Made by a program: the position numbers and the translations under genes
NCBI GenBank assembly: GCA_030430345.1
Contig: JAUIFT010000235.1
Span: 1 to 5,588 of the forward strand
DNA from: Calditrichia bacterium
GTDB lineage: Bacteria; Calditrichota; Calditrichia; RBG-13-44-9; J042
Length of the DNA: 5,588 bases
Reading direction: 5' to 3'
Part shown: positions 1-5,588 of the stretch, piece after piece
How positions within the stretch are numbered: position 1 is the first letter of the stretch
Layout of the letters: the number at the start of each line of letters is the position of its first letter
The notes under the pieces: model-generated
The model's input: only the letters and a program-made list of their open reading frames with translations
What the model was told of the DNA's origin: nothing
Databases searched by the model: none

Positions 1-99
1 CTTTGGGGGCTAATTACCCTTGCTGTTCTTAGTTAAGTCTGAAGTAAGTTTTAGATGAGCAAATGTGCAAAAATGTTCATTCGCTCATTGGCGCCTGTT
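1..99. other. Non-coding end downstream of the TPR gene
   Basis: No gene is recognisable. ATGAGC (55-60) and GCTCAT (83-88), with inner AATG/CATT pairing and one mismatch, could form a weak hairpin 12-45 bases after the TPR stop codon. It lacks a U tract, so it is not called a terminator. Whether another gene of the cluster follows lies outside the window. Confidence 0.4.
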
Positions 100-1455
100 T
101 CAATTCTGATTTTCTGCTAACTGCTGTATTTCTGCTAACAAATTTTGGCTGTGCGCTGCTTCTGCCGATTGCCGGTCAGCATTTATTTGTAATGCTTTCT
201 CCAGATAAGCGGCCGCTTTTGATTGTTCTCCGTTTGCGTTAAAAATAACTCCGGCATGATAAAGCAGTTCAAACCGTTCGGTGCCCAGGCGCAATGCGCG
301 GTTGATCATTGTTGCTGCTTGTGGATACTCGCCATTTTTGTAAAGCGCCCAGGCGTAAGTATCTAATACATCGATATTATCCGGACGATTTTTGAATTCT
401 TGCGCTGCGTAAGCTAACGATTTTGTGGACTGAATATTATGGTTGAGGCAAAACTTTGCATAATCCAACCGAATATTCCAACCATCTGCCTGATGTGCTT
501 GAAAAGCATTCAATACACTACTAAGCATTTGCCGGTGATAAATACTGTCCGACTTTTGAAGGTAGAAATCAGCCAGTTTCTCCAGTAAGCTATGATCCGG
601 GTTTTTTATCATTGCTGTTACTAAAATATCAATAGCATTATCATAAGCTGCGCTCGCCGCTTCAATATTTGCCAACCCTTTCTGGGCGGGCAAGTATCCC
701 GGCCTTTCCTCCAGTATACCATTGTAGATCAGCGCCGCGGTGTCAACGGCTCCCTTTTCGAAATAGAGATTTCCCAATTCATTAAGCGCCCAGGCGCGGT
801 CTTCCCGGCCGGGAACGCCGGCATTGACAGCCATGCCCATTGCCACAATGGCGTCGCGGACATTACCATGCAACTCCCGTAGATAGGCCGCCCGGGCATA
901 GGCGCGCAAATCCGGGCGGATTTGCAGCATTTTATCGCAAGCGGCGACGGCTTCTCCATACTTGCCCAGTTCTATTTTTACATCACACAAAACCCCGTAA
1001 GCTGTCGCTGTTTGATCGTCGATACGCAAAGCTGTTTCTATAACCTTTTCCGCTTCCAGAAAACGATGTTGGATAAGTAGTATCGCTGCTTCGCTTACCA
1101 GTGCCATAAAATTTTCCGGATCAAGCTGTTGAGCCTTGCGAATAAGCGATTGCGCTTTTGGCAAATATTCATGGTGATTATTACTCATCCGCGATTCATG
1201 CAGAAATAACTGTGCAAGGTCGACGTAATTGTCCGCTATTTCCGGATTTGCAACGATTTTATTTCGCAGTTTCTCGGCCATTTGGGCAAGCGCTAAAAAT
1301 TCTGCCGATCTCTTCGCTTCATTCGCCCGTGGACTGAGGGACGGCAAATCATCGATAACGGTAAATTCCGGTGATTGTGATTCTGTGCAGCTTATGCAAA
1401 AGAGGACGATTGCAAAAAGGATATATTTTAAAATGCTTGAACAAACCGGTTTCAT
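100..1455 (-). CDS. TPR-repeat outer-envelope lipoprotein
   Basis: The 451-residue product starts with a lipoprotein signal: a basic start, a hydrophobic core at about residues 9-20, and a lipobox-like ISC with the acceptor Cys at position 23. The +2 residue is Thr, so there is no inner-membrane-retention Asp. After a linker (24-75) almost the whole chain is helical tetratricopeptide repeats. Clear units lie at about 75-115, 116-149 (EAEKVIETALRID), 150-183 (YGEAVAACDKMLQIRP), 222-252, 253-286, 362-391 (DTYAWALYKNGEYPQAATM) and 396-427 (AAAYLEKALQINAD). TPR solenoids bind other proteins; no catalytic domain is visible. The ATG is preceded by GGAGA five bases upstream, which fixes the start. 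It lies 92 bases after the DUF4331 stop and may share its transcript, though a hairpin lies between them. A scaffold or partner role for the DUF4331 protein is inference. The TPR lipoprotein call is firm; the function is unknown. Confidence 0.9.
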   Translation of the reverse strand: MKPVCSSILKYILFAIVLFCISCTESQSPEFTVIDDLPSLSPRANEAKRSAEFLALAQMAEKLRNKIVANPEIADNYVDLAQLFLHESRMSNNHHEYLPKAQSLIRKAQQLDPENFMALVSEAAILLIQHRFLEAEKVIETALRIDDQTATAYGVLCDVKIELGKYGEAVAACDKMLQIRPDLRAYARAAYLRELHGNVRDAIVAMGMAVNAGVPGREDRAWALNELGNLYFEKGAVDTAALIYNGILEERPGYLPAQKGLANIEAASAAYDNAIDILVTAMIKNPDHSLLEKLADFYLQKSDSIYHRQMLSSVLNAFQAHQADGWNIRLDYAKFCLNHNIQSTKSLAYAAQEFKNRPDNIDVLDTYAWALYKNGEYPQAATMINRALRLGTERFELLYHAGVIFNANGEQSKAAAYLEKALQINADRQSAEAAHSQNLLAEIQQLAENQN

Positions 1456-1459
1456 TTTT

Positions 1460-1464
1460 TCTCC
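1460..1464 (-). promoter_or_regulatory. Ribosome binding site of the TPR lipoprotein gene
   Basis: On the minus strand GGAGA is followed by an A-rich spacer and then ATG at 1455. This Shine-Dalgarno match gives the TPR gene its own translation start, so it does not depend on coupling to the gene upstream. Confidence 0.7.
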
Positions 1465-1505
1465 AAGATTTTATTTACTGAAAAATGATATTTTGGGAAA
1501 TTTTA

Positions 1506-1533
1506 CCCGGGCAGCAAAAATCTGCTACCCGGG
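1506..1533 (-). terminator. Strong intercistronic hairpin after the DUF4331 gene (terminator or mRNA stabiliser)
   Basis: In minus-strand RNA, CCCGGGUAGCA pairs with UGCUGCCCGGG across a 6-base loop: an 11-bp stem with a single U-G wobble. That same position is an A-C mismatch in plus-strand RNA, so the structure is better formed in the gene direction. It begins 14 bases after the DUF4331 stop codon. The stem is followed by UAAAAUUU rather than a clean U tract. It could therefore be a leaky terminator or a 3'-end stabiliser that lowers TPR-gene expression relative to DUF4331. The hairpin is seen directly; its role is inference. Confidence 0.55.
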
Positions 1534-1547
1534 AGGGGGATGAGGGA

Positions 1548-2822
1548 CTATTTCAGCAAAACGGATTTTTTAGTGACAAAGCCTTTGCCAACTTTTAGTT
1601 GATAAAAATAAGTGCCGCTGGCCAAATTGCCGGCCTCCCAGCTAACTTCATAAGTGCCCGGTTGCTGCCGTTCATTGACCAGGGTTTGCACCAGGCGGCC
1701 GAGGGGATCATAAACGCTGATATTCACCTTTTCATTACGGGAGATATGATAACGAATCGTTGTTGAAGGGTTAAAAGGATTCGGGTAATTTTGCTCAAGG
1801 ATGAAACCCTGCGGAACGCTGACGCCTATTGGCCCGGAGGTAATTCCAACCGGTACCGGCTGGGTAGCGGTGAGCTGCTTAACATAGTCATAACCACGAT
1901 GCGGGGTAGCGAGATATGGGAAAGTATTCAGTAAAGGAACATCATTCGCAACGGGACCGGCGTTATAACCCAGTTCACCTAATAGTTGAGGAGAGGCGAG
2001 GTCGGAATAATCCCCGGCGGTAGCATCGTCGAAGGGGAAGCCGACTGCTGCAAGAACCAACCCGCCAACCGCTTGTAGCTCGATGGTAGTAACGTCATCT
2101 TCCAGGCGGCGGCCATTGGGAAATCCATCCATGTGTGGAATTTCCTGCAGGGCGGTGCTGGCGAAACCCGGGTCGGTTAAACCAAGCACTGCTGCGCGGA
2201 TTAGTCCCATGCGGGCATTATCGGTAAACTCACTTGATTGCCGTTCGGTAACCGGAGTGGCCATGTTCAGGCGAAGCATGTCGCCGCCGAAAAGCACACC
2301 CTGGGACTCGGTAACTGGTAAAAAGTTGTGAATAAACGGCTTCCCTTCGCTTAAAGGGCCACCGGTTTTACCGGTAGCCAGTTGATAGGGCGGCAGCGCA
2401 GGCACGCCGAAATAGAAAATCGGGAGAATATCTGCCCGGCGCGGTTCGTTGGGGCCAACCAATACAGTCTGTAGCGGAGAGCCTAAAGGCTGCGGGCCGG
2501 TCGGAACTGCCAGAGCGGTACCGGTAAAATCGATGCCGGGAATGCTGCCGGCGGCATAAGCGCCATCTTGCCCATTGCGAAAATCAAAACCGGGATTGTT
2601 GTAGCCGGGTATAACCCCGATGGCCGGATAAGATTGTCCCGGAATCCTTAAAGCGGCCAGGGCCGGAACAGCAGTGCCAAATTGATTGTCATCCATGTAG
2701 AGAGCCAGTTCCGGATTGGCAAAGAATGGGATAAAAGATTGTTCATCGACACTGTAAGGCGTGCTGGCATTCCAATGATCTTTTTCAATGATCGGAATAA
2801 TCGCTTCATTCGTCAGTGGCAT
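1548..2822 (-). CDS. DUF4331-family protein, C-terminal part with T9SS type A sorting tail (out of frame with its N-terminal part)
   Basis: This is the second half of the DUF4331 (Pfam PF14224) protein at 2806-3687. Counting from the ATG at 2822, family-like stretches are MPLTNEAIIP (1-10), LRLNMATP (183-190), FPNGRRLEDDVTTIELQAVGG (234-254) and VPLLNTFPYLATPHRGYD (295-312). Residues 343-424 form a T9SS type A tail: NYPNPFNPSTTIRY, then VYDPLGRLVQTL, a GTYEVSWEA strand, SGTYFYQLKVG, and a basic end. A Gly/Pro-rich segment at about 55-165 looks longer than I expect for the family. The frame is open upstream of the ATG and encodes GDWVQVSRLG (2852-2823), an expected family motif, so the ATG is probably internal. 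It has no proper ribosome binding site and no signal peptide. Alone, this fragment would lack Sec export and could not reach T9SS. It overlaps the N-terminal frame by 17 bases. The family assignment is firm; expression as a separate protein is doubtful. Confidence 0.85.
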   Translation of the reverse strand: MPLTNEAIIPIIEKDHWNASTPYSVDEQSFIPFFANPELALYMDDNQFGTAVPALAALRIPGQSYPAIGVIPGYNNPGFDFRNGQDGAYAAGSIPGIDFTGTALAVPTGPQPLGSPLQTVLVGPNEPRRADILPIFYFGVPALPPYQLATGKTGGPLSEGKPFIHNFLPVTESQGVLFGGDMLRLNMATPVTERQSSEFTDNARMGLIRAAVLGLTDPGFASTALQEIPHMDGFPNGRRLEDDVTTIELQAVGGLVLAAVGFPFDDATAGDYSDLASPQLLGELGYNAGPVANDVPLLNTFPYLATPHRGYDYVKQLTATQPVPVGITSGPIGVSVPQGFILEQNYPNPFNPSTTIRYHISRNEKVNISVYDPLGRLVQTLVNERQQPGTYEVSWEAGNLASGTYFYQLKVGKGFVTKKSVLLK

Positions 2823-3687
2823 TCCCAGGCGGGAAACCTGTACCCAATCGCCGCCTGGCAGATGCCCAAACGCCGATGACGAAATCCGGGTCGATTATAC
2901 TTGTTGCCTGGCTAACGTCTTTACCATCTTTCTGGAGCATCTCTATCGGTATGGACAGGGCAATCGTATGGGTATTGAATCCGGCAACAGCATCCCGAGC
3001 ATTTTCCGGATTGGAAGGGGCACTGCCATAGGCGCTGCGGGTTTGCCCAAGATCGAAAATGCCTCCGAGATCCACAAAAAATGCATCGTCCCGCGGGCCA
3101 CAGAAGACAGTTTCCCCGCTGGAGGCAGTCGCGATTGCATTCTGCACCAATGTTTCATAATTGCTGCCAAGCCCGGCGGCACCCTCGATGGAGCGCGGGC
3201 CGATATTGTTCGGAGGCACTATACCATTGGAAACAACCGTGCTAAAACTAATGCCGCCATCGGTGCTTTTATCCAATGTGTAAGTAGTTTTTAAATTCTG
3301 CTTGCCCAGGCGGATATTGAAAAAAGTGAAAGGATCTTCATTTGCCTGTTGAAAAGTAAAGCGGTAAGTAATGTCGTCGGTTGCTGTACCGAGATCGCCG
3401 ACATGCGTTTTATTTTTGATATGAATTTCATAACGTACGTCGGTACCAAAAGTACTGTAATTGGGACCTCCTTCAGGCAGTTCCAATGGAATGTAATTGG
3501 CGATGATAATAATATTATCCGGATTTTCCGGAGAGCGAAAGGCGTAAAGGTCGGTATTGTCTGCCTGTGGGTCAGCGCTAATCAATGGTGCCTCTCTATG
3601 GCTGCTGGGAAATCCCGGGGAATAGCAGAGAAATAAAACAGCCATAACCATAAATAGCCATTGGATTTTACTGCGAAATAGTTTCAT
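2806..3687 (-). CDS. DUF4331-family exported protein, N-terminal part (frame broken near its 3' end)
   Basis: The product begins with a Sec signal peptide: basic KLFRSK, a hydrophobic core at about residues 9-21, and cleavage probably near residues 26-29. The DUF4331 hallmark SSHREAPLISADPQADNTDLYAF follows at 28-50. Further family stretches are GTDVRYEIHI (81-90), GPRDDAFFVDLGGIFDL (197-213), FNTHTIALSIPIEML (237-251) and DPDFVIGVWASA (266-277). After Ala277 the frame continues through three Arg codons into an unrelated 13-residue tail and stops, while the expected family continuation lies in the frame one base further on. This and the 1548-2822 piece are thus one gene of about 710 codons. 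The start is supported by GGAG six bases before the ATG. It follows the sigma/anti-sigma operon but is separated by a terminator, so it needs its own promoter, possibly read by the neighbouring ECF sigma (inference). DUF4331 has no established reaction; no catalytic site is claimed. Confidence 0.88.
   Translation of the reverse strand: MKLFRSKIQWLFMVMAVLFLCYSPGFPSSHREAPLISADPQADNTDLYAFRSPENPDNIIIIANYIPLELPEGGPNYSTFGTDVRYEIHIKNKTHVGDLGTATDDITYRFTFQQANEDPFTFFNIRLGKQNLKTTYTLDKSTDGGISFSTVVSNGIVPPNNIGPRSIEGAAGLGSNYETLVQNAIATASSGETVFCGPRDDAFFVDLGGIFDLGQTRSAYGSAPSNPENARDAVAGFNTHTIALSIPIEMLQKDGKDVSQATSIIDPDFVIGVWASARRRLGTGFPPGNATDE
2825..2858 (-). repeat. 8-bp inverted repeat straddling the frame break
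   Basis: CCAGGCGG (2858-2851) and its exact reverse complement CCGCCTGG (2832-2825) are separated by 18 bases. The upstream arm contains the AGG CGG codons where the frame breaks. In mRNA it could form a GC-rich hairpin; in DNA it could promote a deletion or a sequencing or assembly error. The repeat is seen directly and its relevance is inference. Confidence 0.6.
2850..2859 (-). other. Frame-break point in the DUF4331 gene
   Basis: Reading 5'-3' on the minus strand, the frame encoding VIGVWASA reaches GCC AGG CGG CGA and then loses family similarity. Skipping one base after AGG (base 2853) or after CGG (base 2850) gives GGC GAT TGG or GAT TGG and restores GDWVQVSRLGMPLTNE. The sequence therefore carries one extra base, or lacks 3n+2 bases, relative to an intact gene. 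Family members as I remember them have roughly 10-15 residues between the WASA and GDW motifs; here only one or two codons remain. That favours a small deletion over a one-base insertion, but this is from memory and untested. Confidence 0.85.
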
Positions 3688-3693
3688 GTGGTT

Positions 3694-3697
3694 CTCC
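3694..3697 (-). promoter_or_regulatory. Ribosome binding site of the DUF4331 gene
   Basis: On the minus strand GGAG lies six bases before the ATG at 3687. It supports this start, which also gives a well-formed signal peptide immediately after the Met. Confidence 0.7.
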
Positions 3698-3761
3698 AGT
3701 TGTTTTTAACGTAATGGATACTTTCGAAACAATTCGCTGCGCGCACAGGCAAATTATCTGC

Positions 3762-3775
3762 GAGATGTTAATCTC
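3762..3775. promoter_or_regulatory. Short inverted repeat in the DUF4331 leader, possible operator
   Basis: GAGAT and ATCTC are perfect inverted 5-bp arms around GTTA, 75-88 bases upstream of the DUF4331 start. A TTGAGA hexamer (minus strand) overlaps it, with TAATTT 15 bases further on, a poor sigma-70-like pair. No convincing ECF-type -35/-10 pair was found by eye. Such a short repeat can occur by chance, so this is only a candidate. Confidence 0.2.
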
Positions 3776-3844
3776 AATTCATACAAAACAACGTTGGAAG
3801 GGGAAAATTGGATTTCTTCTGAGGAGAAAAATATAATGGCTGAC

Positions 3845-3874
3845 AAAAAACAGAGTTAGTAATTCTCTGTTTTT
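3845..3874 (-). terminator. Intrinsic terminator of the sigma/anti-sigma operon (bidirectional shape)
   Basis: In minus-strand RNA, AAAAACAGAG pairs with CUCUGUUUUU (10 bp) around a 9-base loop and runs into a tract of six U residues. The stem starts 56 bases beyond the anti-sigma stop codon at 3931. The A tract on the 5' side means the same element can also terminate plus-strand transcription. It separates the regulatory operon from the DUF4331 gene, which implies a separate promoter between it and 3687. Confidence 0.75.
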
Positions 3875-3930
3875 AATGATGATAGAGAGGTGAAAAAAAC
3901 AGTGGTTTAATCATTTGCAATGGAGGCGCA

Positions 3931-4809
3931 TTATCCACCGGTAATAGCACTCACCAGATAGACCGGACCGCTGGGGACTAAATTCCCTTCGGAATTTCGG
4001 GTGGTGCTGCCGCCCTTTTCTTCCCAACTAACGGCAAAAGCCGAAAGTCCGTCTATGGAAATTTGATCCACACTTGCGCTATATATTCCTGCTTCGTCGG
4101 CCACGAGTAAGCCAGCCGCGACCGGCACGCCTTCGCGGATCATCCATAATTGGTAGTCTTTATCCGCTTGAGTCGTCATGTTGAAACCATAAAAAACTGC
4201 GGCACGAGCGTCGGCGGAATAAAATAATTTTCCGGAAATGTCGTCCGGTGCGTCCGGGGTAGGAGCGGCGAGATAAACTTTCGTATTCGGATGGCGAACC
4301 CGCTGCAACTCCAGGCGTTTTCGTTCCAAAGTCGACGTCAACTGCTTTATCTGCTCTAATGCTACGGAATTTTGAAATACCGCCAATTGAATATCCTGCT
4401 GCAAATGGTTAATATACCAGCCAGCGCCAGCAGCAATCATTAAACATGCGGCGGCAAGACCTATTGCTATGCGTTTCCATTGATTTATCTTGCTGGAAAA
4501 TTCCCCTTGAAGGGCCTCCAGGGATTCCGGAAATGATACGGATTGGCTCTTTGAACCGGTTGCTGGCTGAACATCCTGCTCGGTTTTGATCCTGGCGAGT
4601 AGTTGTGCTTTTATGTTGGCGGGAGGTGTTGCCAGGTCAGCAGAGAATGGCAGGATGGAAGCAATCTGCGCCATTTCCTGATAGCTGCGAACCGCGATTG
4701 GATGATTCTCCTGTAGAAGTCTTTCAAAGATTTCTTTCTCTTCAAGATCCAATGCGCCAATGCTGTAAGCAGCAGCCATTTCTCTTATGTTTTCCGGACG
4801 AATAGCCAT
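3931..4809 (-). CDS. RskA-type membrane anti-sigma factor
   Basis: The 292-residue product inhibits the ECF sigma factor encoded just upstream. Its N-terminal cytoplasmic anti-sigma domain (about 1-75) begins with RPENIREMAAAYSIGALDLEE, typical of RskA/SigK-type inhibitors; no Cys/His zinc-binding motif is present. One membrane span is at about 113-133 (RIAIGLAAACLMIAAGAGWYI), followed by a short coiled-coil-like stretch at 135-170. The periplasmic RskA C-terminal domain (about 190-288, PF10099-like) carries KDYQLWMIREGVPVAAGLL, FAVSWEEKGGS and GPVYLV. In the family this architecture allows release of sigma by regulated proteolysis; no protease is encoded here. I chose ATG 4809, two bases after the sigma stop (TAACAATG), over an in-frame GTG at 4824 that overlaps the sigma gene: it fits the family N-terminus and suggests translational coupling. 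The family call is firm and the signal sensed is unknown. Confidence 0.92.
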   Translation of the reverse strand: MAIRPENIREMAAAYSIGALDLEEKEIFERLLQENHPIAVRSYQEMAQIASILPFSADLATPPANIKAQLLARIKTEQDVQPATGSKSQSVSFPESLEALQGEFSSKINQWKRIAIGLAAACLMIAAGAGWYINHLQQDIQLAVFQNSVALEQIKQLTSTLERKRLELQRVRHPNTKVYLAAPTPDAPDDISGKLFYSADARAAVFYGFNMTTQADKDYQLWMIREGVPVAAGLLVADEAGIYSASVDQISIDGLSAFAVSWEEKGGSTTRNSEGNLVPSGPVYLVSAITGG

Positions 4810-4811
4810 TG

Positions 4812-5405
4812 TTAAATATTCCACTTTTCTTTCAAAGTGTCCCTCAACTTTTGCATGCCCAAACGAATGCGGGTTTTTACAGTACCCAAAGGCACTTTTA
4901 ATGTCCTAGATATTTCCGATTGGGAAAATCCCTGAAAATATGCCATATCAATCAATTGTCGTTGTTCAGGCGGTAGTTGCCCCATCGCTTTGGTAATTTC
5001 ATATGAAAGTTCTGCAACGCTCGCTTGTTCCAGCGGATCGGGAAGGTCACTGTCAGCTGCAAGGGCGTCGATTTTTTCAGTGCCACCGGATGTTTTTTTA
5101 TTCTGCTTCTGTTGCTTCCTTAATAAATCAATGCAGCGGTTCCGGCAAAGTATCATCATCCAGCCAAGCGGTTTACCTTTACGCTTCTTGTAGCTGCCCG
5201 CTTTTTTCCAGATGGTCATAAATACATCTTGAATAACGTCTTCCGCGAGTGATTGGTTCTGCATAATTTTTAAAGCGAGTCCGAATAACTGGGAAGAATA
5301 TCGGTCGTAAAGCATTGAAAAGGCTTGAGTATCACCCGCTGCAATCTGCGCAAAAAGCGCTTCATCTGAGGGGAGATTCTGCTCTGCGAAGGGGACTTTT
5401 ACCAT
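4812..5405 (-). CDS. ECF-subfamily RNA polymerase sigma-70 factor (SigK-like)
   Basis: The product (197 residues from ATG 5405) is a two-domain sigma factor that directs RNA polymerase to a dedicated promoter set. Region 2 spans about residues 28-97: AFSMLYDRYSSQLFGLALKI, AEDVIQDVFMTIWKKA (core binding), then GWMMILCRNRCIDLLRK (-10 recognition). After a variable linker, region 4 at about 144-191 carries LPPEQRQLIDMAYFQGFSQSE and the helix-turn-helix EISRTLKVPLGTVKTRIRLGMQKLRDTL, which contacts -35. There is no long C-terminal extension, so control should come from the adjacent anti-sigma. An in-frame TTG at 5456 adds 17 residues and has a GGA about six bases before it; ATG 5405 gives the usual family length but has no clear ribosome site, so the start is uncertain. 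The neighbouring RskA partner and the sequence both point to the SigK/RskA kind of pair. Confidence 0.92.
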   Translation of the reverse strand: MVKVPFAEQNLPSDEALFAQIAAGDTQAFSMLYDRYSSQLFGLALKIMQNQSLAEDVIQDVFMTIWKKAGSYKKRKGKPLGWMMILCRNRCIDLLRKQQKQNKKTSGGTEKIDALAADSDLPDPLEQASVAELSYEITKAMGQLPPEQRQLIDMAYFQGFSQSEISRTLKVPLGTVKTRIRLGMQKLRDTLKEKWNI

Positions 5406-5504
5406 ATTGTTTATTATAAATTCCCAGTTAGGATTATTGGCAGTGCTAAATGGCAATTAATCCACTTACATTGGAAAAAGCAAGATTATTTTATCCATTG
5501 CTAT

Positions 5505-5534
5505 TTAATAGATTGTAAACTAAATATTGTGAAA
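5505..5534 (-). promoter_or_regulatory. Possible promoter of the sigma/anti-sigma operon
   Basis: The AT-rich stretch upstream of the sigma gene holds TTTCAC (5534-5529) and TATTAA (5510-5505) on the minus strand, 18 bases apart, a weak housekeeping-like pair. A TTTACA/TAAAAT pair also exists but is 20 bases apart, too wide. Autoregulated ECF genes usually also carry an ECF-type promoter; I could not identify one with an AAC-like -35 and a matching -10. This is a weak candidate in the right place, nothing more. Confidence 0.2.
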
Positions 5535-5588
5535 CTTTAGGTTGTTCGAATTTACCTTTTGATAGTGCCGATTGAGTTTAGTTCTGGC

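Noticed and set aside
1229..1543. 104-codon plus-strand frame across the start of the TPR gene
   Set aside because: It mirrors the signal-peptide and linker coding of the TPR lipoprotein and runs through the intercistronic hairpin; no ribosome site or domain was seen.
2820..2822. ATG at 2822 as the true start of an independent second DUF4331 gene
   Set aside because: Family-conserved residues GDWVQVSRLG are encoded in the same frame just before it, it has no spaced ribosome site, and the product would lack a signal peptide despite having a T9SS tail.
2788..3294. 168-codon open frame on the plus strand opposite the DUF4331 gene
   Set aside because: It lies antisense to a clearly conserved gene, and its translation shows no recognisable motif or low-bias composition. 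It is a shadow of the minus-strand coding.
3931..4809. Zinc-binding anti-sigma (HxxxCxxC) domain in the anti-sigma factor
   Set aside because: The N-terminal domain contains no Cys and no such spacing; the only Cys lies in the membrane span.
5457..5588. TTCGAA and ATCCATT words shared with the DUF4331 leader (3700-3730), considered as a common ECF promoter
   Set aside because: The matching words are in opposite orientation relative to the two genes, short, and in part self-palindromic, so they do not form a common promoter.
1..5588. CRISPR array, tRNA/rRNA, insertion sequence or attachment site
   Set aside because: No regularly spaced repeats, cloverleaf or rRNA-like stretches, transposase motifs or paired terminal repeats were seen on reading either strand.

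Overview
The window looks like a chromosomal piece from a bacterium of the Fibrobacteres-Chlorobi-Bacteroidetes (FCB) side of the tree, possibly Calditrichota, Ignavibacteriota or a relative. The main clue is the C-terminal end of the central gene product, NYPNPFNPSTTIRY followed by a short beta-sandwich that ends in a basic tail (KKSVLLK). This is the type A sorting tail used by the type IX secretion system (T9SS) and is especially typical of those lineages. Base composition looks moderate. The phylum call is an inference from motifs, not from a search.

All credible genes lie on the minus strand, so the window reads from right to left. At 5405-4812 is an ECF-type RNA polymerase sigma factor. 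Two bases after its stop is a single-pass membrane anti-sigma factor of the RskA type (4809-3931). A good intrinsic terminator (3845-3874) closes this two-gene transcript. After a leader of about 160 bases comes a DUF4331-family secreted protein (3687-1548). It has an N-terminal signal peptide and a C-terminal T9SS tail, but its reading frame is broken at about 2850-2859: the N-terminal part runs in one frame (3687-2806) and the remainder in another (open from about 2852, first ATG at 2822, to 1548). A strong intercistronic hairpin (1506-1533) separates it from a TPR-repeat lipoprotein gene (1455-100). The last 99 bases hold no recognisable gene.

A working model, which is inference: RskA holds the ECF sigma factor at the inner membrane, and an envelope signal releases it. 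The released sigma then transcribes its own operon and probably the adjacent exported DUF4331 and TPR lipoprotein genes. DUF4331 has no assigned biochemical function as far as I know, so what the locus does is open. The strongest single observation is the frame break. The two frames join cleanly inside a conserved DUF4331 stretch (VIGVWASA ... GDWVQVSRLGMPLTNE), at three consecutive Arg codons (AGG CGG CGA), with an 8-bp GC-rich inverted repeat straddling the joint. A sequencing error, a small deletion and recoding are all possible; the first two are much more likely.
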